Source: Aquificota bacterium (GTDB taxonomy: Bacteria > Aquificota > Aquificia > Aquificales > Hydrogenothermaceae). From it: a stretch of 64,000 nucleotides of DNA. Every line of letters begins with the position of its first letter. Within the stretch, counting starts at the first letter, position 1. The stretch is from positions 24,428 to 88,427 of the forward strand of contig JAADDZ010000024.1 in NCBI GenBank assembly GCA_013153635.1, read 5' to 3'. The notes beneath the pieces are model-generated. The model was not told the DNA's origin. It was given only the letters and a program-made list of their open reading frames with translations, and searched no databases. A program made the position numbers and the translations under genes. Below, one piece after another: positions 6,932-16,907 of the stretch.

Positions 6932-9823
6932 ATGTTTAGGGTTTTTTCTTTGTTCCTGTTGCTTGTTGTAACATTTTCCCACTCTCAAGAAAAGGTTGAA
7001 TATTCTAATCAAGATTATTTAAATATGATAAAAGAAAAGGCAGATTCTCAAAATCTGGTAGAGGATTTCCAATTCCAAAACAATCAAAAAGAAAAATTAG
7101 AAGATATGTATAAAGAATCTCAAGAAAAAGAACTTCCTACTTATAGTGATGAGGAAGAAGCTCTACAGGAAGAAGAAGAGGGTTTTTCATTAATAGAACA
7201 GATGTATCATGAAATCGGGGGTAAAAGGTTTGAGCTGAAGCAGTTTGGGTATGATTTCTTTTCTAAAAGGGAAGATTTAGAAAATTTTTTACCTGTTGGA
7301 GATGATTACGTTTTAGGTCCTGGAGATGTTCTTTTTCTATATCTATGGGGAGACCCAATAGACATTTTAAATATGGAAAGTTTCTATGCAGTGGAAGTAG
7401 ATAGAGAGGGAAAGATATTTGTGCCACACGTTGGTATTTTTTATGTTTGGGGACTTTCTGTAAAAAGTGTAAAAAAACTTTTGTCAAAAGCCTTGTCTAA
7501 AAAAATAAAAAACTTTGAGTTAGAACTGTCAGTAGGAAAGCTAAGGAAGTTCCCTATATATGTTGCCGGGTTTGTTAAAAAACCGGGAATTGTTATGGTT
7601 ACAGGGGTAAATACAGTTTTAGATGCTATCTCATATGCAGGAGGAGTTGATAAAAGTGGTTCTCTTAGAAATATAGTTCTAGTGAGGAAAAAAGGAGATA
7701 AAAAAGAAAAAATACAGATAGACCTATACAGGTTATTTGTGTATGGAGAACCTGTAGATTTTAGGATAAAAGAAGGAGACACGATTTATGTATCTCCTAT
7801 AGGAAAGACAGCCGCTATTGCAGGAATGGTTAAGAGACCAGCTATCTATGAGATTCTTTCAGAGAGTTCTCTTAGAGAGCTTTCGATACTGGCAGGTGGT
7901 TTTTTACCGTCAGTTTATAAGTATGGGATAAAGGTTTATAGAGTTGTTCAAGAGCAAAGGCATATAAAAGAGTTAACGTATACAGACTATTCCTTGCAAA
8001 GTTTTCAGATTTTAGATGGAGATTTAGTTGTAGTAAATAAAATCTCTGATTTTATTGATAATAAGGTTGTTGTAGAAGGTTACGTTCAATATGAAGGGTT
8101 ATATGATGTGTCAAAATATCCTAACATGAGAAGCTTATTAAAAGCGGTAGGTTTGTATCCTGACACTAATTTGTTTTATGGAGAGATAGAGAGGGTAAAA
8201 GAAGACGGCTCTTTTGAATATGTAACGTTTAAACCTTTGGATATTTTAAATGGAAGTTCTGATATAAGCTTAAAATCAAACGATACTGTAAGGTTCTACA
8301 AATTTGGTGATTTAAAGTCTATTGATTTTAACAAATTTAAAGATGTGGTTATAATCTCTGGTAATGTGAAATACTCTGGAGCTTATGCATTTAAACAAGG
8401 TTTAAAACTTTCACAGATTTTAACCTATAACCAGTTGTTAATAGATACAGACCTAAAGTATGGGGAGATTCTTAGAAAAAGCTATCCTGATTTAGAATAT
8501 CAGATAATAACATTTGTTCCAGAAGAGATTTTAAAAGGGATAAAAGATATAAACTTACAAGCTATGGACGAGGTAAGACTGTTCCCAAAATGGGTTTACA
8601 AACCTATAGAGGTTAGTGGAGAAGTCTATGAAACGAAGTTAATACCGTTTTATGAAGGTATTACTCTTATAGAAGTTTTAAGAGATATAAAGTTTAAAGA
8701 TAAAATAAGAAATCTAAAGGCAGTTATTTTTGAAGAAAAAATTCAAGAAGAACAAAAAGAAACAATCTCTATGTTAGAAACTGACAATGATGATGAACAA
8801 ATATTACAGCAAGAAAAAGAAGAAAATCTTCCTACAGAAAATTCTCAAGAAGGAGAAGATATATCTGTAGCCGAAATTCAAGAAAAGTACAGAGAAGTAA
8901 AACAGATAGTATACCTGTATGACCTTCTTATAAAGGGATATAAAGAGGCTAATATAGAGCTAAAACCCGGATATAAAATTGTTATAAAAAAGACAGAAGA
9001 TACAGAAAAAGATAAAGTTGTTCAAGTTTTAGGTGAAGTTAAAAAACCGGGGATATATAAATACCAATCTGGTATGAGACTTTATGATTTGCTTGTTTTA
9101 GCAGGAGGTTATACTGAAGATGCATATCCACAAGCCCTTATCTTTATAAGAGAAAGTGCAAAAAGATTGCAACAGGAACAGCTAGAAGCATCACTCCTTG
9201 CAATGGAGGAATCTATAACCCAAAATGAAGAAGGTTTAGCGGCGGCAGGAGCTACTCCAGAAGAACAGCAACTTGTAAAACTTACCTTAGAAAAACAAAA
9301 AAAACTGTTTGACATTCTAAAGAGAAAGGCACAGATAGGCTTAGGGAGGATAGCTCTTGAGATTCCAAGTAGTTTAGATAAACTGAAAAAATCCGAAGAT
9401 AACATTATTCTGCAAGATGGAGATTTTATATATATACCATCTAAACCTAGTTATGTTTTGGTTTTAGGAGGAGTGTACAATCAGATTTCTCTGCCGTATA
9501 AGAAGGACTGGAAAGTTATCGATTACCTTCAAGAGGTAGGAGGATTAAAAGAAAATGCAAAAGAGTCTGATTTATTTATTATAAAGGCAAATGGAAGGGT
9601 TATATCTCGTAGGTCTATGAGTAATTCTTTTACTTTTGTAAGATGGAAGAAAGACAAATTGATTTTTGGTGGAGATTTTTACAGTTTAACTTTGGAACAA
9701 GGAGATACTATTGTAGTTCCTACAAAAATAAAGGTACCGATTTTGTGGAGACCTCTTCTTAGAGATATAACCCAGATAATATTCCAAGCTCTATCAACCG
9801 CTGTATTAGCACAAAGATTATAG
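6932..9823 (+). CDS. large Wza-type polysaccharide export protein with many SLBB domains
   Basis: Outer-membrane/periplasmic channel component for capsule or exopolysaccharide export. A signal peptide (about 1-18, ending FSHS) is followed by an acidic linker, then the Poly_export domain (YVLGPGDVLFLYLWGD, about residue 125) and a series of SLBB domains recognisable by recurrent KxPG turns (FVKKPGIVMV, MVKRPAIYEI, EVKKPGIYKY) and AGG motifs (DAISYAGG, LSILAGG, LVLAGGY). At 963 residues it is well over twice E. coli Wza (~380). A Glu/Gln-rich insert sits around 605-650. First gene of a plus-strand run with Wzi and Wzz. Confidence 0.9.
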   Translation: MFRVFSLFLLLVVTFSHSQEKVEYSNQDYLNMIKEKADSQNLVEDFQFQNNQKEKLEDMYKESQEKELPTYSDEEEALQEEEEGFSLIEQMYHEIGGKRFELKQFGYDFFSKREDLENFLPVGDDYVLGPGDVLFLYLWGDPIDILNMESFYAVEVDREGKIFVPHVGIFYVWGLSVKSVKKLLSKALSKKIKNFELELSVGKLRKFPIYVAGFVKKPGIVMVTGVNTVLDAISYAGGVDKSGSLRNIVLVRKKGDKKEKIQIDLYRLFVYGEPVDFRIKEGDTIYVSPIGKTAAIAGMVKRPAIYEILSESSLRELSILAGGFLPSVYKYGIKVYRVVQEQRHIKELTYTDYSLQSFQILDGDLVVVNKISDFIDNKVVVEGYVQYEGLYDVSKYPNMRSLLKAVGLYPDTNLFYGEIERVKEDGSFEYVTFKPLDILNGSSDISLKSNDTVRFYKFGDLKSIDFNKFKDVVIISGNVKYSGAYAFKQGLKLSQILTYNQLLIDTDLKYGEILRKSYPDLEYQIITFVPEEILKGIKDINLQAMDEVRLFPKWVYKPIEVSGEVYETKLIPFYEGITLIEVLRDIKFKDKIRNLKAVIFEEKIQEEQKETISMLETDNDDEQILQQEKEENLPTENSQEGEDISVAEIQEKYREVKQIVYLYDLLIKGYKEANIELKPGYKIVIKKTEDTEKDKVVQVLGEVKKPGIYKYQSGMRLYDLLVLAGGYTEDAYPQALIFIRESAKRLQQEQLEASLLAMEESITQNEEGLAAAGATPEEQQLVKLTLEKQKKLFDILKRKAQIGLGRIALEIPSSLDKLKKSEDNIILQDGDFIYIPSKPSYVLVLGGVYNQISLPYKKDWKVIDYLQEVGGLKENAKESDLFIIKANGRVISRRSMSNSFTFVRWKKDKLIFGGDFYSLTLEQGDTIVVPTKIKVPILWRPLLRDITQIIFQALSTAVLAQRL

Positions 9824-9837
9824 GATACGAGGAAAAA

Positions 9838-11307
9838 ATGAAATTTAGGTATATATACTTATACATATTACTGGTAGTTACCTTTGGATATTCAAATCCT
9901 TTGATAAACCTAAATACAGAAGAAACAGAAGTTTACGATAATGCTGTCTCTTCTATTTCTTCTCAAAGATATACAGTAACAATAAAACCTTTTAGTGGGT
10001 ATAAAACAATTATGTTACTCGGAGAAAATGTAGATAGGGTAAAACCTTATCTAAATACTTTTGAGTATCCTTTTAGATATATAAAACCCCTAAATAGTTT
10101 TACAACGAAGCTATACATCACAAATGAAGAGTATTCTTTTATAGAAGGTCAGGCAGGTTTAAAGCTAAGAAAAGGTGTTAACCTTTTTCTCATAGAAGAT
10201 GGGCTTTTGTCTATAGGAGAAAACTTTGCCGTTTACTACCAGTTTAGACAAAATTGGAACAAAAAGTATGCTAAATTTGAGTTTCTAAGATGGTATCTTA
10301 AGTTTAAATTTTGGAAGCTTTCAGTAGAATTAGGTAGAGATAACGTTAATCTCGGTCCTGGTGAGTATGGAATGCTACTATCAAATAACGCGTATCCTTT
10401 TCCTATGGTGAAGATTCAAACTGAAGAATCCTTAAATTTTTTAGGAAAATGGGATTTTGTATTTTTGAGAGGTTGGCTTGTAGAAGACAGAAAAGATGTA
10501 GATAACCCAAACATATTAGCTCTAAGAATTACATGGAAGCCGAAAGATTGGCTAGAGATAGGAGGGACAAAAACAACCCTTTATGGAGGTGACGGTAGAC
10601 CAGGATATAGCCTTTTAGAGTACTGGGATTTAATAACTTCTTCAAAAGATAACGTCTCTTATAGTAAGTTTGATAACGATAGCCTAGCTCAATGGGATAT
10701 ATCTTTATATCTTCCATTGAAAAAATGGTTCAAAAATGTAAAGATAGCGAAGTTCTATTGGTTAGAAGGAGGTTCTGATGTTACAGCTTTTTGGCAAGAG
10801 GAAGAAAATGGAGAATTTAGACTTCCATTTGGGTTTCAGTTCCATTACTGGTGCTATCAGGTAGGATTTTTGCTGTCAACTCAAAAATCTATATTTAGAT
10901 TAGAATATGCAAGTACAGATGATAGAGTTTTTATTCACCACATTTATAACTATGAAGGTTATACATATAAAGGAGTTTCTCTTGGCTATCCATACGGTAG
11001 GAATATACAGAGTTTATTTTTTAAACATAGATACTACTTTGATAACACTCTATCTGTAGAGTACAAATTAGGGGCATTTAAACAGCCCGGAAGAGATAGA
11101 GTTGCTGTAAAATTTCCTATTAAGATGACAAGGTATTATGCTCAATTTCTTGTAAACAAGAAAATAGGTAATTTTATTTTAGAAGGTTTCTTTAGATTGG
11201 ATAAAACAGATAACTATGATAAAAATCCTCTTCCTACTCAATTTGATATGGTTGAAGAGGATAAAACTTTCTATATATTAGGATTTTCTTTTAGTTACAG
11301 AATTTAG
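9838..11307 (+). CDS. Wzi-family capsule assembly outer-membrane protein
   Basis: Predicted outer-membrane beta barrel that attaches or organises capsule at the cell surface. The 489-residue product has a signal peptide (about 1-18) and alternating amphipathic strands rich in Tyr/Trp, ending in a C-terminal aromatic-basic strand (YILGFSFSYRI). The segment SVELGRDNVNLGPGEYGMLL matches the Wzi pattern in which a strand is followed by an R-x5-GPG turn. Position directly between wza-like and wzz-like genes (14-base gaps) supports the call. Confidence 0.82.
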   Translation: MKFRYIYLYILLVVTFGYSNPLINLNTEETEVYDNAVSSISSQRYTVTIKPFSGYKTIMLLGENVDRVKPYLNTFEYPFRYIKPLNSFTTKLYITNEEYSFIEGQAGLKLRKGVNLFLIEDGLLSIGENFAVYYQFRQNWNKKYAKFEFLRWYLKFKFWKLSVELGRDNVNLGPGEYGMLLSNNAYPFPMVKIQTEESLNFLGKWDFVFLRGWLVEDRKDVDNPNILALRITWKPKDWLEIGGTKTTLYGGDGRPGYSLLEYWDLITSSKDNVSYSKFDNDSLAQWDISLYLPLKKWFKNVKIAKFYWLEGGSDVTAFWQEEENGEFRLPFGFQFHYWCYQVGFLLSTQKSIFRLEYASTDDRVFIHHIYNYEGYTYKGVSLGYPYGRNIQSLFFKHRYYFDNTLSVEYKLGAFKQPGRDRVAVKFPIKMTRYYAQFLVNKKIGNFILEGFFRLDKTDNYDKNPLPTQFDMVEEDKTFYILGFSFSYRI

Positions 11308-11321
11308 GAGGAAACTATATA

Positions 11322-12506
11322 GTGAACCAAGAAGAATCAAAAACCAAGCAAGTATGTGAACCTTACTATGAAGATGATGAGATTGATTTATACGAACTTT
11401 GGCTTGTTATAAAAAAAAGAAAAAAGTTAATTTTAGGTTTGTTTTTTTCAGTGGTTGTTTTAACTGTGGTAGTGAGCTTTATCATGACCCCTATATACAG
11501 GTCAACCGCAACGGTTATTCCTATATCTGACAGTAAATCATCTCTTGGGAGTCTTGGAAGTCTTGCGGCAGTAGCAGGTTTAGCTGGTATCTCTTTAGGA
11601 GAAAGTGATGAATCTCAAAAGGTTCTGGCTGTTTTAAACAGCAGAACGATAAAAGAAAATGTTATTAAAAGATTAGACCTTATAGCTATATTAGCTAAAG
11701 ATGTGTCTGAAGATAGGAGACCTCTAAATGTAGCTATAGAAGAATTTGAAAAAATACTTTCTATAACCCAAGATAAAAAAACGGGAGTTATCTCTATATC
11801 TGTAGATTTTAAAGACCCTAAGATAGCAACTCAAATAGTAAATGCATACATTCAAGAATTACAAAAAATCTTAAATGAGAAAGCCCTAACAGTTGCAAAA
11901 ATGAACAGAATCTTTCTGGAAAAACAGTTAAAAGAAGAAGAAGAAAGATTGAAAAAGTATCAGTATGAACTTGCCCAATTTCAGCGAAAAACAAAGTTGA
12001 TAGAACCTAAAGAACAGTTAAAAGGAACGATGGAACTCTATGCTGGTCTCATTGCCCAAAAGATAAGTCTCCAAGTACAGTTAAGACAGTTAGAATCAGC
12101 TCTTTCAGATAATAACCCTAAGATTCAGATGATAAGAGAGCAGTTAAAAGCTATAGATTCCCAGATAAAAAAATTAGAAGAAAAAAGTAAAGGAGCTTTT
12201 CCTTCTATAGCAGATGTTCCAGAAAAAATGACCCAGTATTTAGACCTTCTTAGAAAATTGAAAACTTCTGAAGCTATCTATGAGACCTTACTAAAAGCTT
12301 ATGAACAGGCAAAATTCGAAGAAGCCAAAAAAAGCCTCTATGTACAGATTATAGATGAACCTTTTATTCCTGACAAACCGATAAAGCCGAAGAAAGCATT
12401 AATGGTAGCGGTAGCAGGTGTAGGTTCTCTATTTATTGGAATATTTTTAGCATTTTTCTTAGAATGGATTGAAAATATAAAAAGAAGACATCAATCGATT
12501 GAATAA
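11322..12506 (+). CDS. Wzz/GumC-type chain-length determinant
   Basis: Polysaccharide co-polymerase of the inner membrane. Two transmembrane segments (about residues 35-54 and 360-382) flank a periplasmic domain with a long coiled coil (about 195-290, ELAQFQRK to KKLEEKSKG). The C-terminal PDKPIKPKKALMVAVAGVGS is the proline-rich signature just before TM2. No tyrosine-kinase domain is attached. The start is GTG at 11322, 4 bases after an AGGAGGAAAC ribosome site region. Completes the Wza-Wzi-Wzz trio; no glycosyltransferases are adjacent. Confidence 0.9.
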   Translation: MNQEESKTKQVCEPYYEDDEIDLYELWLVIKKRKKLILGLFFSVVVLTVVVSFIMTPIYRSTATVIPISDSKSSLGSLGSLAAVAGLAGISLGESDESQKVLAVLNSRTIKENVIKRLDLIAILAKDVSEDRRPLNVAIEEFEKILSITQDKKTGVISISVDFKDPKIATQIVNAYIQELQKILNEKALTVAKMNRIFLEKQLKEEEERLKKYQYELAQFQRKTKLIEPKEQLKGTMELYAGLIAQKISLQVQLRQLESALSDNNPKIQMIREQLKAIDSQIKKLEEKSKGAFPSIADVPEKMTQYLDLLRKLKTSEAIYETLLKAYEQAKFEEAKKSLYVQIIDEPFIPDKPIKPKKALMVAVAGVGSLFIGIFLAFFLEWIENIKRRHQSIE

Positions 12507-12553
12507 AGAGAACAAAATGATATATAATCCATGCTTAAGATTAGGGGGATATT

Positions 12554-13588
12554 TTGGTATATAAAGATTTTTTACAGATGAGTTTTTCCGAAATAGGAAT
12601 AGGTACTTATCTAGGAACTCCTGACGAATATACAGACAATTTATACTATAAAACGATAAAAACAGGGATAAACCTTGGTATAAATGTTGTAGATACCGCT
12701 ATTAATTACCGTAATATGAGAAGTGAACGAGTTATAGGAAAGGTTCTAGATGAGATTGACAGAGACAGAGTTATCCTATCTACAAAAGGAGGATATATAC
12801 CTGTAGACTCTAATTTTGGGGATAATCCTAAACAATGGTTCAAAAGTCAGTTACTTGACACTGGGATAATATCAAAAGAAGATATAACCCCCTTTGGAAA
12901 TGTACTTACTCCAAAGTATATAGAATGGTCTTTTAATAAAAGTCTAGAAAATTTAAATACTTCTTATGTAGACATCTATTTTATCCATAATCCAGAAGAC
13001 CAACTTCAGACATATTCAGTAAAAGAATTTTATGAAAAACTAGAGGCAATTTTTTCTATTTTAGAAAGAAAAATACAAAAAGGAGAGTTAAGGTTCTATG
13101 GGTTTGCTACGTGGAATGGTTTTAGAGTACCTGAAAATCATGTTCAGTTCTTAGATTTGGTAGAGATTTTAGAAATAGCTAAAAAAGTAGGTGGAGAAAA
13201 CCATCATTTTAGATTTATCCAGCTCCCTTATAACTTAGCAATGCCTGAAGCCTTCCTTTTCAAGAATCAAACGATAAAAGGAAAAAAGTATTCAGTATTA
13301 GAGACTGCTAAATTATTAGGTATATACACATATACCAGTGCACCTTTACTCCAAGGAAGATTACTAAATAACATAAATTCTAAGCTAAAACAGGTTCTAA
13401 AAGTACCAAAAGAAAATTTGGTACCTTTACAGTTTGTAAGAAGTACCTTAGATATGGGTACAATGCTTGTAGGTATGAGTAAAGAGGAACATTTAAAGGA
13501 TAACATAGAGATATACGAATATGAAGAAGTAGATAAGGAAGTTATACAATCTTTGCTAGAGAGTATGCAGATAGGTCGAAGCTTGTAA
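12554..13588 (+). CDS. aldo/keto reductase
   Basis: NADPH-dependent oxidoreductase of the AKR superfamily, 344 residues. The catalytic tetrad is visible: Asp and Tyr in DTAINYRNMRSERVIGKVL, Lys in ILSTKGGY and His in VDIYFIHNPEDQ. The C-terminal FVRSTLDMGTMLVGMSKEEH is the cofactor-binding end. Translation probably starts at TTG 12554, five bases after TAGGGGGA. Substrate cannot be told. It follows the export genes by 48 bases and may be in the same transcript, but an active role in polysaccharide metabolism is only a guess. Confidence 0.88.
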   Translation: MVYKDFLQMSFSEIGIGTYLGTPDEYTDNLYYKTIKTGINLGINVVDTAINYRNMRSERVIGKVLDEIDRDRVILSTKGGYIPVDSNFGDNPKQWFKSQLLDTGIISKEDITPFGNVLTPKYIEWSFNKSLENLNTSYVDIYFIHNPEDQLQTYSVKEFYEKLEAIFSILERKIQKGELRFYGFATWNGFRVPENHVQFLDLVEILEIAKKVGGENHHFRFIQLPYNLAMPEAFLFKNQTIKGKKYSVLETAKLLGIYTYTSAPLLQGRLLNNINSKLKQVLKVPKENLVPLQFVRSTLDMGTMLVGMSKEEHLKDNIEIYEYEEVDKEVIQSLLESMQIGRSL

Positions 13589-13641
13589 AATTTAGTTTTG
13601 ATACTATTTTAATAACTCAATTAGTTTTAGGGAGGAGTGCC

Positions 13642-14067
13642 ATGGATTTAGAGAAGATAAGAAAGGAACTTTTGGAAAAGAGGGCTCTTATCATAGAGCA
13701 TCTAAACAATACTTCCGCAGAAGAACTAAATAATAAAGATGGTGTTGAAGATGCGGCTGATGTGGTTACTTCAGAACTCAATAGAGAAACTTTCTACAAA
13801 CTAACTCATGCAGAGAGAGAGACTCTTTTTCTTATAGATTTAGCTTTAAAGAAGATAGAAAGTGGTACTTATGGAATATGTGAAGAATGTGGAGCTGATA
13901 TAGGAGATAAAAGATTAGATGCTATACCTTGGGTTAGACTATGTATAGACTGTAGTCAAAATGAGGAAACTATGAAGATGTTTTCTTCGAACGATGATTT
14001 GAGTTATTATAATATCATTCCAAATACTACTTTTGATAATGATGAGGATAGGAATATTATAGAGTGA
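13642..14067 (+). CDS. DksA/TraR-family zinc-finger regulator
   Basis: Likely secondary-channel RNA polymerase regulator. The 141-residue protein has an N-terminal helical hairpin (about 1-85, with a coiled-coil region) and a C4 zinc finger (CEECG then CIDC, about residues 85-112) of DksA type. Strong GGAGGAG site before the ATG. The stop overlaps the GTG start of lspA (GTGA), and this dksA-like/lspA pairing is common in many bacteria. The classical DxxDxA tip motif of DksA is not clear here, so it may be a DksA-like paralogue rather than DksA itself. Confidence 0.85.
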   Translation: MDLEKIRKELLEKRALIIEHLNNTSAEELNNKDGVEDAADVVTSELNRETFYKLTHAERETLFLIDLALKKIESGTYGICEECGADIGDKRLDAIPWVRLCIDCSQNEETMKMFSSNDDLSYYNIIPNTTFDNDEDRNIIE

Positions 14068-14543
14068 CAGCTTTTCATAAATTTATAACTTTAGTTGTTT
14101 TTATAGTCTTACTAGACCAGATTACAAAATGGATAGCTGTTAAGTTTATCGGGGTAGGGAATATCACTATAATACCTAATATCCTTGACCTTACAATTGT
14201 GTGGAATAAGGGAGCGGCTTTTGGAGTTTTAGCACAAGCTCCAGAATACATTAGAAAGCTCATTCTTATTGGTGCATCTTCTATAGCCGCAGTTGCTACT
14301 ATATTTTATGCTTATAAAAAAGCAAGTCAGCTTTCTAAGTTGGAGCTTTATTCTCTTGCTCTTATCGCTGGAGGTGCTATTGGGAATCTGTATGATAGGA
14401 TAATTCTTGGTTCTGTTAGAGATTTTATTGATTTCCACATTGGGAAATATCATTGGCCAGCTTTTAATATAGCTGATGCGGCTATTACGATAGGTATAAT
14501 AGGTTTTGTTGTGAGTGAACTGTTTCTAAAAAAGAAGAGATAG
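14064..14543 (+). CDS. lspA: lipoprotein signal peptidase II
   Basis: Inner-membrane aspartyl protease that removes lipoprotein signal peptides. Four transmembrane segments in 159 residues. Conserved blocks are LLDQITKW near the N-terminus, WNKGAAFG, GGAIGNLYDRI (first catalytic Asp) and VRDFIDFH with FNIADAAI (second catalytic Asp). The start is GTG at 14064, overlapping the preceding stop. Several lipoproteins with good lipoboxes in this window are its presumed substrates. Its end is three bases from the convergent mutS2 stop, leaving no space for a terminator. Confidence 0.95.
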   Translation: MTAFHKFITLVVFIVLLDQITKWIAVKFIGVGNITIIPNILDLTIVWNKGAAFGVLAQAPEYIRKLILIGASSIAAVATIFYAYKKASQLSKLELYSLALIAGGAIGNLYDRIILGSVRDFIDFHIGKYHWPAFNIADAAITIGIIGFVVSELFLKKKR

Positions 14544-14546
14544 ATT

Positions 14547-16862
14547 CTATCTTAAATGAGCTATGGTTACTCCCATTCCCCCTTCGTGATATGGGGCGTC
14601 TTCGTAACTTATGTTATAAGGTGTTCTATCTAGGTACTCTCTTATAGCTTTTCTAAGAATACCAGAACCGTATCCATGTATTATCCTTACTGTAGGTATT
14701 CCCTCTGTAACGGCTTTGTCTAGATATTTTGCAAGCTCTCTTATCGCTTCTTCTTTTGTTTTTCCTATCAGTTTTATCTCTGGTTTTACGTAATTTCTTT
14801 TTTTGCTTATAACGAATTTTGTTTTTTTCTTAGTAGAGGGAGGATTTACTTTTGTTAAATCAGATAGTTTTGCCCATAATTTTATACCGTTAAATTCTAT
14901 GTAAGCTTTGTTGTCCTTTATCAAAAGGATTTCTCCAGTACTACCTTTTCCTTTTAGTTTTACCAAATCTCCTACTGTGAGGAGAGGCTCTTTTATATGT
15001 GTATCTTCTGGAGGTAGAAGTTCTTTTATCTCTCCTTTTTTTTCTTTTAGGAATTTTTCTAAATCTTTTCCTGAAGCGGTTGTTTTTATTTTTTCTATAA
15101 TAGATTGTCCTTCTTTTTGGAGTTGTTTTAAAAATTCTTCTGCTTTTTGCAACTCGGTTTTCCATTTTTCTTTTTTCTTTTGTTGGAGTTCTTTTGTGAG
15201 ATTTTCATATCTTGCTATCTCTTTTTGTAGTTGTTCTGTGAGTTTTTTTAGTTTAACCTGTTCTTGCTGGTACTCTTTTTGGTATGTCTCTAATATTTTT
15301 ACCGCTTTATCTAGTTTGATTGAATCTTTATCTAGATATTTTTGTGCGATATCGAGAACTTTTTGTTCTATACCTAAATTTTTGGCTATATAAAAAGCCA
15401 TGCTTTCTCCAATGGATTTGTAATGTATTTTATAAGTGGGAGATAAGTTTTTTTTATCAAATCCTACTGAAGCTATCTCAAAGTATTCTTGTGAAAGTGC
15501 ATATATCTTTATCTGTTTAAAATGGCTTGTTGCTAATATGTATGCTTTTTTTTCTTTTAGGTTCTCTAGTATTCCTATCCCGATTGCTGAACCTTCATCT
15601 GGGTCTGTTCCGGGAATAAGCTCGTCTAATAAGACTAGGCTTTTGTCATCTGTATGGTTTAGTATATCTTTAATATTTTTTATATGTGCTGAATATGTAG
15701 ATAGGTTCTGTTCTATACTTTGCATGTCTCCGATGTCTGCATAGATTCCTGTAAATATTGGAAGTTTACTGTTTTCTTCTACAGGTATAGGGATACCTGT
15801 TTGATTTAGTAGAGATAGAAGACCTAAAGTTTTCAGAGCTACTGTTTTTCCTCCTGTATTTGGTCCTGTTATTACTAGACCTTTTCTTTTGTGAGGTATT
15901 TTTATGTCAATAGGTATAAAGTTTCTGTTATCTAATAAAAACAACGGGTGTTTTGCTTCTTTTAGGGAGATTTCCTCACTGATTTGAGGAAAGATAGCTC
16001 TGTATTTTTTGGCAAATTTTGCTTTTGTGTATAGTAGGTCAAAATCTACGATAGCATGATAAGTTTTTGATATTTGAGGGTATCTGCCTCTAAATAAGTT
16101 TGTTAAAAATTTAAGAATCTTTTTTATTTCTAAGTGTTCTTTTAGTTTTAGGTCTGTTAGTTTATTGTTTAGGTTTATGATGTTTTCTGGTTCTACAAAG
16201 AGTGTTTGACCTGATGAAGACCTGTCGTGAATAATTCCTTTTAGCTTAGAAGAGAAGGTCTGTTTTACAGGGATAACGAATCTTTCTTTTCTTTGGGTTA
16301 TGATTTTATCTTGGATAATATCTGTGTATCTTGAGCTGGTTAGTATATCTTCTAAGATTAGAGTAATTCTGTTTTCTAATTTTTTAATATTGTTTCTTAT
16401 TGTTGATAGGTCTTTACTTGCGCTGTCTTTTATCATACCAAATTTGTCGATACTGTCATCTATTATTTTTTCCAATTCTCTAGATGAAAAAAGGTTTTTG
16501 TATAGGGGATATATATATGTGGTGTGTTTTATATAAGGACTTAAAAATTTTTTTATCTGTCTTGAGATAGATAGTAGATTTTTTATCTCTAGTATCTCTT
16601 TAGCTGATAAGATGCTCTCTTCTATATATAAGAGTTTAAGAGTGTTTTCTAGATTTGGGTATTCAGAAAGAGGGAAGAAACCTTCTTTGTTAAAGATTTC
16701 CAAAAATTCTTGGGTTTGTTGTTGAATTTTTCTTATCTGCTCATAGTTTGATGTAGGTTTTAGGTTGTGGATATATTCTTTTGTCTTTTCGTTCAGAGAA
16801 AAGTCAGCTAATTTTTCTAAAAATTTACTGTATTCTAATAGCTCTAAATCTTTTGTCCTCAT
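14547..16862 (-). CDS. mutS2: endonuclease MutS2
   Basis: MutS-family ATPase with nuclease domain; acts on branched recombination intermediates and, in some bacteria, rescues collided ribosomes. The 771-residue protein has the clamp/lever helices, Walker A GPNTGGKTVALKT (about residue 330), the LLDELIPGTDPDEG Walker B region, a long coiled coil (about 510-600) and a C-terminal SMR domain (VRIIHGYGSGILRKAI). The mismatch-recognition domain of MutS1 is absent, as expected. Last gene of the long minus-strand run. Weak ribosome site. Confidence 0.95.
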   Translation of the reverse strand: MRTKDLELLEYSKFLEKLADFSLNEKTKEYIHNLKPTSNYEQIRKIQQQTQEFLEIFNKEGFFPLSEYPNLENTLKLLYIEESILSAKEILEIKNLLSISRQIKKFLSPYIKHTTYIYPLYKNLFSSRELEKIIDDSIDKFGMIKDSASKDLSTIRNNIKKLENRITLILEDILTSSRYTDIIQDKIITQRKERFVIPVKQTFSSKLKGIIHDRSSSGQTLFVEPENIINLNNKLTDLKLKEHLEIKKILKFLTNLFRGRYPQISKTYHAIVDFDLLYTKAKFAKKYRAIFPQISEEISLKEAKHPLFLLDNRNFIPIDIKIPHKRKGLVITGPNTGGKTVALKTLGLLSLLNQTGIPIPVEENSKLPIFTGIYADIGDMQSIEQNLSTYSAHIKNIKDILNHTDDKSLVLLDELIPGTDPDEGSAIGIGILENLKEKKAYILATSHFKQIKIYALSQEYFEIASVGFDKKNLSPTYKIHYKSIGESMAFYIAKNLGIEQKVLDIAQKYLDKDSIKLDKAVKILETYQKEYQQEQVKLKKLTEQLQKEIARYENLTKELQQKKKEKWKTELQKAEEFLKQLQKEGQSIIEKIKTTASGKDLEKFLKEKKGEIKELLPPEDTHIKEPLLTVGDLVKLKGKGSTGEILLIKDNKAYIEFNGIKLWAKLSDLTKVNPPSTKKKTKFVISKKRNYVKPEIKLIGKTKEEAIRELAKYLDKAVTEGIPTVRIIHGYGSGILRKAIREYLDRTPYNISYEDAPYHEGGMGVTIAHLR

Positions 16863-16907
16863 GTTTTCGTTTTGTTATTTTAAATTTTTGCTAAATATAT
16901 TCATCGA

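Noticed and set aside
9109-9405. Open frame antisense to the Wza-like gene
   Set aside because: Cys/Ser/Phe-rich shadow sequence with no ribosome site; the plus frame is a clear SLBB protein.
14908-15393. Long Ser/Phe-rich open frame opposite mutS2
   Set aside because: Composition is the antisense shadow of Lys/Glu-rich coiled coil; the mutS2 frame is certain. The same holds for similar Ser-rich frames opposite gyrB, dnaN and pgi.
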